A stretch of DNA of 64,000 bases from Cryptomeria japonica (GCF_030272615.1 NC_081414.1:524130137-524194136), one strand, 5' to 3'; positions 34,300-45,326 are shown, counted from the stretch's first letter. The notes: generated from the sequence alone by a model not told the origin. Made by a program: numbers and translations.

Positions 34300-35640
34300 T
34301 CACCTGCAAGTTGCAAGCCTTGAAATTTATTTCGACTAAATATTATTATTTGTCCTTGGAGGAGTAACTTTTGTGATTTTTTCTTTTTCTTTTTTGTGTA
34401 GATAATAGGCCGAAGCCGGGATTGGAGCAATTCTGACTCCTAAATCCTTGATAAACCTGCACAATGCTTCAAACATGTCATATATTTTTCAATCAGTCAA
34501 GAAATAATTATTTTTTTAGTAATAAAATCAAATATTCTTTAACAAATGATTAATAAAAAATAATATAGTATATATGTAAATAAAAATTATTATTTTAATA
34601 CTATAAAATATAAGTATTTTGAATATTTCAAATATTTATTATTAATGTTATGATAATTAATAAGAAATTACATCGTACTATTTAAATATTATATCACTTA
34701 TGTTATCTCATATTTGTTATAATTAAAAGTATCTAAAATATTTATAATATAATTGAGACCTTACCATACATTCATGTGTCTTTCTATAATTCACAGCACA
34801 TGAAAACAATTTAATTATGTAACTACAATGACAACAATCTATAACCACAACATCAAGAGGTGATATGTAATGGTGTAAGTACGTTAACAAAAACTATTGA
34901 AGAGTTGACATACAAAAATAATAAGCATTAAAACTAAAATCATAAAATAACTATGATATAAATAAAGTTGAATAAAACAACTTTTATGTAAATATACTAA
35001 TAATAAAAGGATTGCTTCTTGTTTAGATTTCATAAGGAACTTAGTGATTGGTGTTATGTGGTTTTTGGCTTGTCTAGTACCTCAAGCCAACTATGTTTTT
35101 GTTTGCTGTCATTTTTGTTTTGATGTTGAAACAAACATAGATATATTTCAGCAGTGAGAGTGAAAGAAGACAATTGGTGGAGTAATCTAACATTAGGCTA
35201 AAACTAGCAACTACACTTTGGTGTGCAATAGGTATGTTGAAGAGGTGTGGAAGGTCAATTAGGGAATTTTTTGGTCTATTATTCGCATACTCTTGTGTAT
35301 TAAATGAGGTCAATTGATAGGCCATTTAGCAAGTGATATTTGTGCAACAAAGGTCTTAATGAAGAAATGATATCTTCAAATTAACTATGTATCCACTTAG
35401 AAAGATTGAATCAAGAGTGAAATAAAATGTATGGATTGAGAAGATAATTAAGCTCATGTTATATTCATAATAGGGAGAGAGAGGGAGAGATAGAGTGGGG
35501 AAGAGTGAGAGAAGGGGGGGTAAGGAGATATAGTTAAAAAAAGGTATAGATAAACATGGAGATGGAAGAGAGAGAGGGGTATGTGCACAAAGATGGTGGT
35601 CAAAAAAGTGGACAACACCTAAAAAACCATGAAAAAATAA
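34300..35640. other. No gene recognised
   Basis: AT-rich upstream flank of the PLAC8 gene. It contains a purine-rich GAGAGGGAGAGATAGAG stretch at about 35472-35520 but no coding frame or RNA gene that I can identify. Confidence 0.45.
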
Positions 35641-35795
35641 GCAGCGCATATGCAGTATTAAAATTTGAAATCATCGCGTACGTGCTTAGGTCTGTTGTCC
35701 CCGAGCCTAAAGAAAGATACCGCATATGCGGTGTTTTTAGGAAAGTAAGCGCGTACGTGGTTTTAAGTCCTAAAAAATTGCATACGCAGTACCTA
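35640..35795. repeat. Cluster of CG-containing palindromes
   Basis: Self-complementary GCATATGC (35646-35653), CGTACG (35677-35682), ACCGCATATGCGGT (35719-35732, a perfect 14-bp palindrome) and CGTACG (35752-35757) alternate at 28-45 bp spacing, with a decayed GCATACGC near 35780. Each is followed by a T/A-rich phrase such as TTTTAGG. Confidence 0.75.
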
Positions 35796-35903
35796 TCAAA
35801 AAAAGTTTAGTTTTGCTTAATTTTTGTTTTTCTTTCTCGTTTATTCAATTTTTTTTATGTTTTGAATTTAATTTCGTTTATTTTGATTAGGTTTTTTTAT
35901 TTT

Positions 35904-36504
35904 TTGTTTCAAAAACTAGATTCTGATAATCCACAACAACAAGATGCACCTCCTAAAAACCCCGAACAAAACCCACAAGGTACACCTCCAGCTCCTCCTT
36001 TTGACCATACACCTAATACACAAGAGCAATTGATTAATTAGTTAGGGCAAAACATGTCTAAAATTAATAGACTGATTAATAAATTGAAAACATCTGAGCT
36101 TGAGCATCATAAATCCCTCACCACTAGCCTAGAAACATTAGCTAGTGGTGCCACAACCATTTCCACACAAATTACAAAATGGGAAAACTTTAGGGATATG
36201 TGTCGTCAATACTATGCTAGTGAGTTATCATACGAGGGAGTGAAAAACAAAAATATTAGTAAACAATAAATATGTGCCCTTTTTGTTGATCCTAAAACTG
36301 GTCAGTTGTTACCTCTTAATGCAAAGAGGTTTCCCATACATTGGTGTACCAATGTGCAGATGAAGAATTTTATTTGGCAGAGGTGGTGGATGGTCTTTAA
36401 TGATCCACCTTGTAATAATTATGAGGTGCCATTGTATTTTTTAAGAAATATATACTGTGAGTATGTCCTCAATGTGTGGCCAAACTATTTTCACATGAGA
36501 GAGT
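35904..36504 (+). pseudogene. Unknown ORF remnant cut by element C
   Basis: One frame runs for about 200 codons with only two stops (TAG before LGQNMSKI and TAA after NISKQ, each one change away from Gln). The start is Pro/Gln-rich (PPKNPEQNPQGTPPAPPF). A coiled-coil-like stretch follows (MSKINRLINKLKTSELEHHK), then a Trp/Tyr-rich part (HWCTNVQMKNFIWQRWW, YFLRNIYCEYVLNVWPNYF). The 5' LTR of copia element C starts at 36505 in the middle of the frame. I do not recognise the family. The composition suggests a gag-like or transposon-encoded protein, and a host gene is possible. Confidence 0.5.
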
Positions 36505-37605
36505 TGTTAGCCATTTGGAGGAATTGATTATGTGTTGCATTGATGTTCTGTCATTGATGTCAACACTAGTTGTTTTAGCTGGTTACCGGTATCCTTTTGG
36601 TCTCGGTAAGCTGTTTGGTTTCTGGTTGGATTAGATCATGATGATCTCATATGCTCTGATATGCTTTGGCTTATGAAATTGGCTTAGATCTACTATTCAT
36701 GCTACTCAGATTCATGTTTAGTCAGTTGGTTTTGATTTGGTGATCAAATGTTATCTTATATGCTGGTAAGCTTGGTTTGCTGATCCGGTGAGGGTTTCAC
36801 TGGCAGAGCTTTGTTGAAGATCTTTTTATGTTATGCATAAGTGGTGTTAGGCACGACTTCTAGTATGTATTCAAGATGCTAATGGTGATCGTGTTTGAAA
36901 CTTGACTAATTAGGATCATTGCTTTAGCATGTGTGGACCTAAATTGGGTCCAGTACTATCTAGGTTTTGGACCGACTTAATGTAATGTGTTGTTTGGACT
37001 TCATGATCATGTATGGAATGAAAGGATAAAAAAAAGGATGTATAGGAGAGAATAATGTAATAATCATTCATGCAGAGGATTTGGTTGATCATTGGTGATC
37101 AAATTGGGTTTATGTAAGAGGATTAAGTCCTCTGGTATTGAGCTTAACCAAAACTATATTCAAGCATAGGAGATGCTATCATTGCAGTTCATTCTTCCTT
37201 CCAGATTGTAGTCTGCATTTTTATGTAGTCAGTTTGACTTCTTTTCTAATGAGCAATGTGTTCTAGGTTGTTAGCCTTCCTGCAATTGCAAGACGCTCAA
37301 TTTGTAATCACATACTTACTGCAGAAGTATTATCTGATTGTGGGTAGGCTTCCCATTGTGGTTTTTTCCTTTAATGGGTTTTCCACGTACAAATCTTGGT
37401 GTCATGTGGATGGTATTTATTCTCTAATTGCTGTTTGTGCTTAATTGGTATATCAGTTATTTCGGTAATTGGTTTATGCATTCCGGTATTGATCTTATGT
37501 GTTCTGGTATTAAAGTTTTAATTGCTTAAGGTTTCGATAATCTGGTGACAACTAATTCACCCCCCCTTCTCTAAGTTGTCCTCCAATTATTTGAATTGTC
37601 TAACA
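36505..37605 (+). repeat. 5' LTR of copia element C (internally deleted)
   Basis: Starts TGTTAGCCATTTGGAGG and ends TTGAATTGTCTAACA. It aligns with 57687-58888 but lacks about 150 bases present in that LTR at 58170-58340, which include the TATA-like run at 58296. The break lies near 37002. Confidence 0.88.
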
Positions 37606-37607
37606 AT

Positions 37608-37622
37608 CAGTATCAGAGATCT
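37608..37622 (+). other. Primer-binding site of element C
   Basis: CAGTATCAGAGATCTGG begins three bases after the LTR end. It matches the usual initiator-Met tRNA site TGGTATCAGAGC apart from the first two bases and the last one. Confidence 0.65.
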
Positions 37623-37662
37623 GGTCCTCTCTGTAGAAGTTTAACTGCTTGAGGAAGATCCT

Positions 37663-38800
37663 ATGGCGACTAACAGTTCAAGTTCATCTAGTTCAACTGT
37701 TGTTGTCTTTCGAAGAGAAATTCCTAGGCTTGATGGAACAAATTACAGAGTATGGAAGATTCGGATGGAGACTCATCTGAGATGTCTTGCTAAGGAAATT
37801 TGGGAAATCACAGAGAATGGAGTTACACCTTTTAATCTAGCATCTGGCAATCCTCCTTTGGAAAACTTGGATAAGGAGCTTGAGAATGATTGTAGAGCTA
37901 GAGAAGCCCTCTTGTGTACACTTTCTGATCAACAAATAATAGGATTAACTAATAAATCATCAGTAAAGGCTATATGGGACAAGTTGGAGACTCTTAATGA
38001 AGGTGGCCCTCCTATTAAGATTGCTAAACTTGATGGTTACCAGGTGAGATATGAAAATTTGAAGATGGAAGAAGATGAAAGGATTACTACATTCATGGAA
38101 AAGGGTAAATGAAATTGTTATGGGAATTCAATGTTGTGGTGGAACTCTGAGTGAGGATGAAATAGTTTCTAAAGTTCTGAGAGCTTTACCACTGGCTTAT
38201 AAGATGAAGGCTACTACACTTAATGAATTGAGAACAATGGCTAATGCTTCTGTAAATAGAGATACCTTGGTTGGGAAATTATCTGATTTTGAACTTGAAG
38301 AATTTGGACCTTCTAGAGCTGTGAAGTCTGAACCTACTTTTCATGCATTTACATCATCAACCGGCAAGCAAGATTGGAAAGATTTGTATGCAAAGGAATT
38401 GGATGATATGAAAAGGGAAGATGAAGAATTTGAGAAACTTGAAGCCCTATTTGCTAGAAGAATAGCTAAAGGACCAGTAGGAAGTAAGTATGAAGGAAAA
38501 TCACCTTTTAAATGTTTTGCATGTAATAAGATAGGTCATTTTGCATCTAGATGTCCTAAAAGGAATTCAAGATTTAAAGAAAAAGCTAGAAAATCTCATA
38601 AGCCTAACCCTGGATATCAGAACAAGTATAAGTACAGGAAAAACAAAATTAAATCATGTTACTTTGTAGATGAGGAAGGTGTGATTGATTCTGATGATGA
38701 ACCAGCACAAGACTCTGCTAGTGGTTCTGGCAATGGAAAGGAATGGGTGTTCTTGGCTATCAAGGAAGATGATCCACCACTGGAAGAGAATGTACCTGAA
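37663..38800 (+). pseudogene. Copia C gag
   Basis: The ATG at 37663 opens MATNSSSSSSSTVVVF. The UBN2-type copia gag core follows (IPRLDGTNYRVWKIRMETHL, ALLCTLSDQQIIGLTN, AIWDKLETLNEG). A one-base gain at about 38103 shifts the frame within TTFMEKGK, and the frame resumes as VNEIVMGIQCCGG. A nucleocapsid CCHC knuckle CFACNKIGHFASRC is at about 38516-38557, followed by a basic KSHKPNPGYQNKYKYRKN stretch and an acidic linker. Gag assembles the particle. Apart from the shift the frame is well kept. Confidence 0.9.
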
Positions 38801-39283
38801 GAAAAGGCCCTTGCTGCTAAAATTGAAGATAAGGATGAATGGATAATTGACACTGGATGTTCACATCATATGACTAGAGATAAAAGTAAGTTCTATCTTT
38901 GCAAGAATTTGATGGTGGTCTGGTTAGATTTAGAGATGACAAAGCATGAATGATCAAAGGAAAAGGAAATATATCATTAGATGGTAAGCACAATACTGAT
39001 AATATTTATTATGTTGAAGGTTTAAGGCATAATCTTTTGAGTGTAGGAAAATTAGTTGATGAGGGATTTCAATTACAATTCAAGGATGGAAAATCCAAAA
39101 TCATTAATAGATCTGGATTGGAGATTACAACTGGTACTCAAACAAAAGGTAATATATTTCATTTGAATTCCAGTGAGAAGACATGTTTGATTGCACAAAT
39201 TGATGAGAGTTGGCTTTGGCATAAAAGGTTGTCATGTGAATTTTGATTGCATGGTAAAGATCAGTTCAACTAAGGCAAGAAAA
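38801..39283 (+). pseudogene. Copia C protease and pre-integrase domain
   Basis: The protease active site WIIDTGCSHHMTRDKSKFY is at about 38838-38895. A frame change follows at LCKNLMV (copia family: FDGG). IYYVEGLRHNLLSVGKLVDEG and ESWLWHKRLS (GAG-pre-integrase zinc domain) are read to about 39245, then MVKISSTKAR in another frame up to about 39283, where the chromovirus begins. Roughly 190 bases of integrase that should follow are absent on either side of that insertion. Confidence 0.87.
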
Positions 39284-39299
39284 GTTGCTTAAGACAACA

Positions 39300-39596
39300 A
39301 TGCAACTTTTGACAACTTTCTACAATTCGATCTTGCCTTCACACCAAAGGTCAAGAATGAACATACCTCACATTTTAGACCCCTAAACATAAAAAATACA
39401 TATAAAATTCCCATACAAGGCCTTTGACCAAGTTGACACACCTTGGGGCCTTAAGGCTTATTACATTGCCTAGGCCTAATCAATAGGCCTTCAAACACAC
39501 ACATTGCACATTCTATTCCTAAGCATAAAAATGAATCAAAATGATGTAAACACATGCCAAAATGAAGTAAACACATGTCCTAGTGCCCCTTCACCA
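39300..39596 (-). repeat. 3' LTR of the chromovirus, truncated
   Basis: About 290 bases match 46555-46839 (for example GGCCTTTGACCAAGTTGACA on the plus strand reversed, and CACACATTGCA). The element-strand start is TGGTGAAGGGGCACTAGGAC at 39596. The remaining 1.2 kb that the right LTR has are missing here. Confidence 0.85.
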
Positions 39597-39612
39597 TACT
39601 CCCCTAGACAAG
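39597..39612 (-). other. Polypurine tract of the chromovirus
   Basis: On the minus strand GTCTAGGGGAGTA immediately precedes the LTR start TGGTGAAGG, a normal plus-strand primer position. Confidence 0.65.
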
Positions 39613-39617
39613 AAATT

Positions 39618-39977
39618 TCAAGTCCCTTGAGTTGCCAACCGGTTTATTGTAGTTCCATGCTTGAGGATATCACTTTCACTCATCCAAGTAGCTTCAGATT
39701 CTGGAAGCCCCTTCCATTTGATTAGATAGTCTTTGTACACACATTTCCTTGTTTTTTTGATCACCTTGGAGTCAAGAATGCACTCCAATTCCAATGGCTT
39801 GCTAGGCAGTAGATCCTTCATCCACTCTACGTCCTCTTCCTCAAGAGATGAATCAGGTGCTGCATGTGTCAAGGATCCTTTGAACGATATCAAATCACAT
39901 ACATTGAAGATGGGAGATATTCCTAAGTCTATTGGAAGTTCAAATACATAGGCATTGTTGCCAAACTTATGAACCAC
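39618..39977 (-). pseudogene. Chromovirus integrase C-terminus with chromodomain
   Basis: The frame reads VHKFGNNAYVFELPIDLGIS, FNVCDLISFKG, a spacer, then a chromodomain: ILDSKVIKKTRKCVYKDYL, IKWKGLPESEATWMSESDIL. The aromatic cage positions (Y/W/W type) appear present. Chromodomains in such integrases are thought to steer insertion toward methylated histone regions. The frame is open to its end near 39618. A stop separates it from the preceding integrase part at GPL*VV. Confidence 0.9.
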
Positions 39978-40935
39978 CTAGAGGGGACCTATCTTCTTCA
40001 TGAGAAGTTTAGAAGGTTGGCTTTTGGGTAAGCTTTCTTTCCTTAGGTAAGCCATCACCAAATCCCCTAGTTTGAACTGAACATCTCTCCTCTTAACATC
40101 TTCTCTAAGTTTATATTTATTAGTACTTTGTTGAAGTGAAGTCTTAACTTGTTCATGAATCTCCTTCATGGTGACAGCAAAATCTTCTCCTTGGGCACTC
40201 CATTTATCCATGCCTCCAAGATCTCTGAGTTCAAGTATCCCTCTAGGATGTAGGCTATACACAACCTCAAATGGACTTCTCTTTGTGATCCTATTAACTG
40301 AATCATTGTATGCATATTCAACTTGTCCAATCACTAAATCCCAACTTTGTCCATGTTGTTTGGTAAGGCATCTAAGGAGATTGCCAAGGGATCTATTAAC
40401 CCACTCAGTTTGTCCATCAGTCTGAGGGTGGTATGTTGATGAAAATGATAGATTAGTGCCTAACTTCTTCTAGAGAGTCCTCCAAAAATGACCAACAAAC
40501 TTGGAGTCTCTATCAGTGACAATATTGAGAGGTAATCCATGTATCCGTACAACTTCTTTGAAAAACTAACCTGCAATATGAGATGCATCATTTGTGAATT
40601 TACATGGCACAAAATGAGCCATCTTGGTGAACCTATCAACAATTACAAAGACACTATCAAAACCACTAGGAGTTTTGGGCAACCCAAGTACAAAATCCAT
40701 ACTAAATCTTTCCCAAGGCCTAGTAGGAATCGGTAAAGGCTGATACAAACTAGCATTGGTTGAAACACCTTTTTCCCTTTGATAAATAGGACAATGCTCC
40801 ACAAATCTTCTTACCTCTACCTACATCTTGGGCCAAAAATAAAACCTTTATACCTACTCTAAGGTTTTGTCCAAACCAAAATGACCTCCAAGGCTGCCAT
40901 TGTGTTTCTCTCTATTGATATTCTCCCTCATAGAA
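39978..40935 (-). pseudogene. Chromovirus integrase core
   Basis: An H2C2 zinc region (SLGGHFGLDKTLE, then [11 protein letters not shown] with the first Cys of the pair replaced) leads into the DDE core: [20 protein letters not shown] (Asp), [14 protein letters not shown] (Asp) and TDGQTEWVNRSLGNLLRC (Glu). The catalytic triad is kept. Stops occur at AG*FFKE, RTL*KKLG and near the zinc region. Confidence 0.87.
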
Positions 40936-41516
40936 CATTGGGGAATGCATAATTGATGCCCCTTGAAGAGAAATCCATCCTGCAACATAAAATCAGAAAA
41001 ATCAACATGAAAATAGCTAGCAAACTTAGTACATACATCATATGCATCCTTGAAATCATGATCCTCCTTGTACATGGCCTTAAGAGAATCAACACCAACA
41101 CTTTGCAACTGAATTTCTTGAACAATGAGGGTTCTCTTGCTCAAATCATTTGCAACCTTATTAGTCACACCCTTCTTGTGCTTGATACTAAAGGTGTAAG
41201 GTTGGATTTTTTCAGTCCACTTGATGTGCCTTTGGTTCAACTTCTCTTGCCCATTAAGAAAACTCAATGCATTGTTGTTAGTATAAACAATAAACTCTTT
41301 TGGAAGAAGGTAATGGTGCCACTTTTTGAGTGCTTGCACCATGGCATAAAGCTCCAAATCATAGGTTTAATACCTCTGTTTAGTCTCATTCAACTTCTCT
41401 GAAAAAAATCCCACCGGATGTCCTTCTTGACTAAGGACTGCACCTATTACCTTCTTGCTTGCATCACATTCAACTGTAAAAATTTCATCAAAACTAGGGA
41501 GTCTCAAGGTGGGAAG
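40936..41516 (-). pseudogene. Chromovirus RNase H
   Basis: Typical Ty3 RNase H sequence: MELYAMVQALKKWHHYLLPK, FIVYTNNNALSFLNGQEKLN, RHIKWTEKIQPYTFSIKH and GVTNKVANDLSKR. YTNN replaces the usual YTDH, so one catalytic Asp is changed, and VANDLS replaces VADALS, so another acidic position has moved. The enzyme is probably inactive. Confidence 0.82.
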
Positions 41517-42452
41517 TTATGAAACCTTCCTCTTCAAAATCTCAAAGCTTTGGGTTGCTTTCTTTGTCCATTCAAACCTACATTTTATTCCTCCTTTTAT
41601 AGTGTTAAGGATGGGAGCACAAATATGACTAAATCCCTTGACGAACTTTTTATAAAAAGTAGCCAATCCATGAAAACTCCTAACATCACCTACTGTCCTA
41701 GGTGTAGGCCAATTTACAATAGCATCAACCTTAGAAAGATCCATTTTCAAACATCTATTTGAAACTACAAAGCCTAGATAAACCAACTCAATTTTCATGA
41801 ATTCACACTTCTCTGAGTTCATTACCAATTTCTCCTCATGAAGCTTCCTCAAGACCTGATCCAAATGCTTCAAATTCTCCTCCTTGGACCTGATAAACAC
41901 CAAGATTTCATCAAGATAAACAATAACAAATTTACCAATAAATTCTGGCAATACCTCATTCATGAGGCGCATAAAGGTACTAGGTGCATTTGTGAGGCCA
42001 AATGGTATCACCATCCACTCATATAAGCCCTCATTGGTTTTAAAGGCTATCTTTCACTCATCACCAAGTTTGATTATGATTTTATGATAACTTGACTTCA
42101 AATCAATTTTTGAAAAGTAGAATGACCCTCCAAGATAGTCCATCAGGTCTTCAATCCTAGGCATAGGAAACCGGTACCTAATTGTGATCTTGTTGATGGT
42201 TCTAGAATCAATGCACATCCTCCATGTTCCATCTTTTTTTGGTGCCAACACAGTGGGTATAGCACATGGGCTTAAACTCTTCCTAATCAACCCCTTATCC
42301 AAAAGGTCTTGCACTTGTCTTGCTATCTCCTCATTTGGACTAGGAGTCATCTTGTAGGCAGCTTTATTAGGCAAGGTCACACCGGGAATCAAATCAATTT
42401 GATGACTGATTTCTCTTATGGGAGGCAAGTTATCAGGCATGTCTTTGGCCAC
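41517..42452 (-). pseudogene. Chromovirus reverse transcriptase
   Basis: The motifs run in order: EEIARQVQDLLDKGLIRKSL, TVLAPKKDGTWRMCIDSRTI, RYRFPMPRIEDLMDYLGG, SKIDLKSSYHKI, VIPFGLTNAPSTFMRLMNEV and the palm motif IVYLDEILVF near 41900. The usual YLDD reads YLDE, so the second catalytic Asp is Glu, which should cripple the enzyme. FVVSNRCLKMDLSKVDAI and FHGLATFYKKFVKGFS follow. One stop lies near 42040. Confidence 0.9.
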
Positions 42453-42999
42453 AACTCCCTTATATCATTCCATCATGGTTTGCACTTCACTAGGAATCTC
42501 TCCTTTCTCACCATTTCCTTGCTTGGACTCATCTTTTGGGTGTAAAACTAAAGCATAGCCTTGGGTCTTTTCTTGTTTAAGGACTTCCAAAAAATCGTTT
42601 CCACTAAGAAACATGACATGTGGACTAACAATCTTCTCTTCCCCTTGATTGGGTAAAGGATCCATCTTAAACTGTCTACCATTCTTGGTAATGACATACA
42701 CATTTTCTCACCATCATGTTGTGCATTGATATCACACTTCCAAGGGCGACCTAAAAATAGGTGAAAAGCATCCATAGGAAGGATATCACACAAGATCCTA
42801 TCCTTATAGTCCCCCATTTCAAAATCTACCCAAGTTTGTTCATCTACTACTATGTGCTACCCCTCGTTAAGCCAAGATACTCTATAAGGACTCACATGTG
42901 GTAACCTTTTCAATTTTAACTTCTCTACCATTTCTAAAGCAACAATATTCTCTGTGGATCCAAAATCAACAATCACTTTGCAAACATTACCATGAGACT
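42453..42999 (-). pseudogene. Chromovirus protease and linker
   Basis: The retropepsin-like motif reads KVIVDFGSTENIVALEMVEK at about 42990-42930. Phe stands in place of Ser/Thr of the usual D-S/T-G, although the Asp is kept. HVSPYRVSWLNEG follows, and after a frame change the ILCDILPMDAFHLFLGRPW segment, which is the usual protease end. The linker to reverse transcriptase contains KNGRQFKMDPLPNQGEE. Confidence 0.8.
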
Positions 43000-44218
43000 T
43001 ACAAGTAGTTTTGAAGAGTGACTTTCTTTGTGGGGGCTCTTTGCATTGGGGTACCTTCAACAACGATCTCCTTAGCACAAGGCTTTCTCCATCCAAGGTA
43101 GGACCTGCACTTCCCATGGGTGAATTGACACTTTGTCCATCATCTTCTTGCACAAGTTGAGTCCTTCTTTCTAGTCCATGTGAGCTAGAAGCTTTCTCTG
43201 AGCATCTACTCATAGTGTGACCCACTTGGTTGCAATTGTAACATTTACTAGTGAAAACATTGGGTCCTCTGCCTTGGATTCCTTGCATACCCCTACCAAA
43301 AGGTTTTCTTCCTACTCTAAAGCCTCCATTATTATTATTGAACTCTCCATTGGACTCTTTCTGGTTAGAATCACCATTTTTAAAAGGAGTATTCCTTCCT
43401 CCAAAGCTAGCTCTACCTCTAAAATGTCTACCACCTTTTCCTTTATTCTGTTGTTATCCTCTCCTCTTTATCTTATCTTCCACCCTCAATGCCAATTGGA
43501 AGCATTTGTGAATAGTTTTCAGAGCCATGATGTTGATTTCATCTTAGATGTTTTGCCTTAAACCCATTCAGGTATCTAGCCACCTTCTCTGCCTCTTCTT
43601 CATGCTTCTTGGACCTAAGACTTAGCTTGTGAAATTCCTCGATATATGCATTCACATCCAACTCGATTTGTCTAAGGTTTTGCAACTTATTATACATCTG
43701 AACCTCATAGTCTATTGGTAGGAATTGGTCTTTGATTTTTTTCTTCATCCTCTCCCAAGAGGATATCTTCTTCTTCCCTATGTTCACCCTTTCTTCCTGC
43801 AGCACTACCACCACAACAAGGAAAACCCCTTGAGTCTAGACTTTTCCAAACTCACTCTTTTCTCCTCTGGGACCTCTTTGTACTCAAAGTGGTTATTGAG
43901 TGCTTCTATCCATTCAAACACCTCTTCTCCATTTAGGCTACCACTATAGATAGGTAGACTTTCCACATTATCCGTATTTACTAATTTCAGGGCATCCAGG
44001 AACATCTTTTGATCAGGTGCCATATTCGGAGGGATGGCCTCCTACTCTTCATTCTCCTCTTCTGATTCATCATCAAAAGTTTTGTCCTTTCCCTTGGATT
44101 GTCAAGTTTCTTTGATTTTCTCTTCAAGCAACTCCTCTACCATCTTCTTGATGGCCTCTGGCTTCATTTCCTTAGGAGGCATTGTAGAAGCCTCTTCTCC
44201 AAATTTTGAGTCTGACAT
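43000..44218 (-). pseudogene. Chromovirus gag
   Basis: The ATG at 44218 opens MSDSKFGEEASTMPPKEMKP. A first part with EEVFEWIEALNNHFEYKEVP and VSLEKSRLKGFSLLWW, then SSWERMKKKIKDQFLP and YNKLQNLRQIELDVNAYIEE after a frame change near 43810, make up the Retrotrans_gag domain. KHLRSKINIMALKTI-like sequence follows, and a CCHC knuckle CYNCNQVGHTMSRC is at about 43244-43203. Two stops and two shifts are seen. Confidence 0.85.
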
Positions 44219-45326
44219 ACCCTATTCCACCCTTGGGTGAACTCACAATAATGGTTCCCACTTTTGACACTGAGATGAACAATTTTAAAATAATCTTCAA
44301 CTTCCAACAACTATAACTTTTAAACTATTAAGAATTTGAAGATGATGTAAATTAGTGATTTGTAGAATTTTGTCTGTAGATTCTATATATATTTCTTTCA
44401 AATTTTTTTGAAGGATTTTTTAAAAAAATTTCCATCTCCCTCGAAAAGTAGTTTTTTACAACAAACTACATTGTTTAAGAGTGATGTGCCTCCCGAAATG
44501 CATAAATTTTTTTTCTATAAATGATAAAAACTCAATTCTTTCGAATTTTGGTTTGTAACATCAATATCCAAGGCTTGCAGTTGGTTTGATAGTGATATGT
44601 TCAATATTTTTTATTTTATTAAGTTTTGAAGTCCGACTAGTCATAATTCAGACATAGGTTTACATTTGAACACATAACCTATTCTATATATATCGAAATT
44701 CAATTTTATTTTTTTTATTAGAAAGAAGACATCAATACCCAGAGCTTAGATATTTTTCAGAATTTTTTTGAATTAGTTTCTTATTTTTCCCAATGCGTTG
44801 AACAAAGAAGTTCATGTTCGGTGAAAAACCAATATTTGGTAAAATTAAAAAAACAAGTTCATAATAAAATCAATATGTAATAAAATTATATTCATTGGAA
44901 AGCTTTCTTCGAGGACTATAATACTACATTTTGGGTTGTCAAGATCATTCCATTTGAGCCTTCAACCAGAGGTTTCAAGGCCAAAAATCTGCAAAAAAAT
45001 GTAGAAATCTTCAAAGAAGTGTTAAAAAAGGGGTTCGAATGAAGAGGGGTTCGAGCGGAGCCCCCATTTTTAGGGGGTTTGAATGAAGGGGGGTTTGATC
45101 GAACCCCCACGCTATAATTTAAAAATGACATAAATGGGCATTAAAGGTGCTTCGCTCGAAAGATTGGGTTCGAGTGAAGTGGGGTCTTCACTCGAACCCC
45201 AAAGGGTATTCTGTTCGAACACCCCCACTTCGCTCGAAACCCTCGTAAACAAAATTTTCCACTTTCGCCAATTTCATTCATTGGCAAAAGTGGGAACCAG
45301 CTTTGTGAGTTTACCCCCTTGGTATA
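44219..45326 (-). other. 5' leader of the chromovirus
   Basis: About 1.1 kb lie between the primer site and gag. The part nearest the LTR (45030-45240) has a dense cluster of GGTTCGA-type words. The rest is AT-rich without domains. Confidence 0.6.
45030..45240. repeat. Cluster of GGTTCGA / TCGAACCCC words in both orientations
   Basis: GGGGTTCGA or GGGTTCGAG, or their complement TCGAACCCC, appear about eight times within 210 bases, together with TTCGCTCGAA palindromes. GGGGGTTTGA variants look like C-to-T decayed copies. Several neighbouring pairs could fold into hairpins (for example 45168-45200). Confidence 0.8.

Noticed and set aside
41550-41762. Plus-strand frames across the chromovirus
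   Set aside because: Antisense shadows of reverse transcriptase; no motif and no start context.
45130-45240. GGTTCGA motifs as part of tRNA genes
   Set aside because: No cloverleaf, A-box or anticodon stem could be fitted around any of them; they occur in both orientations in a repeat cluster.
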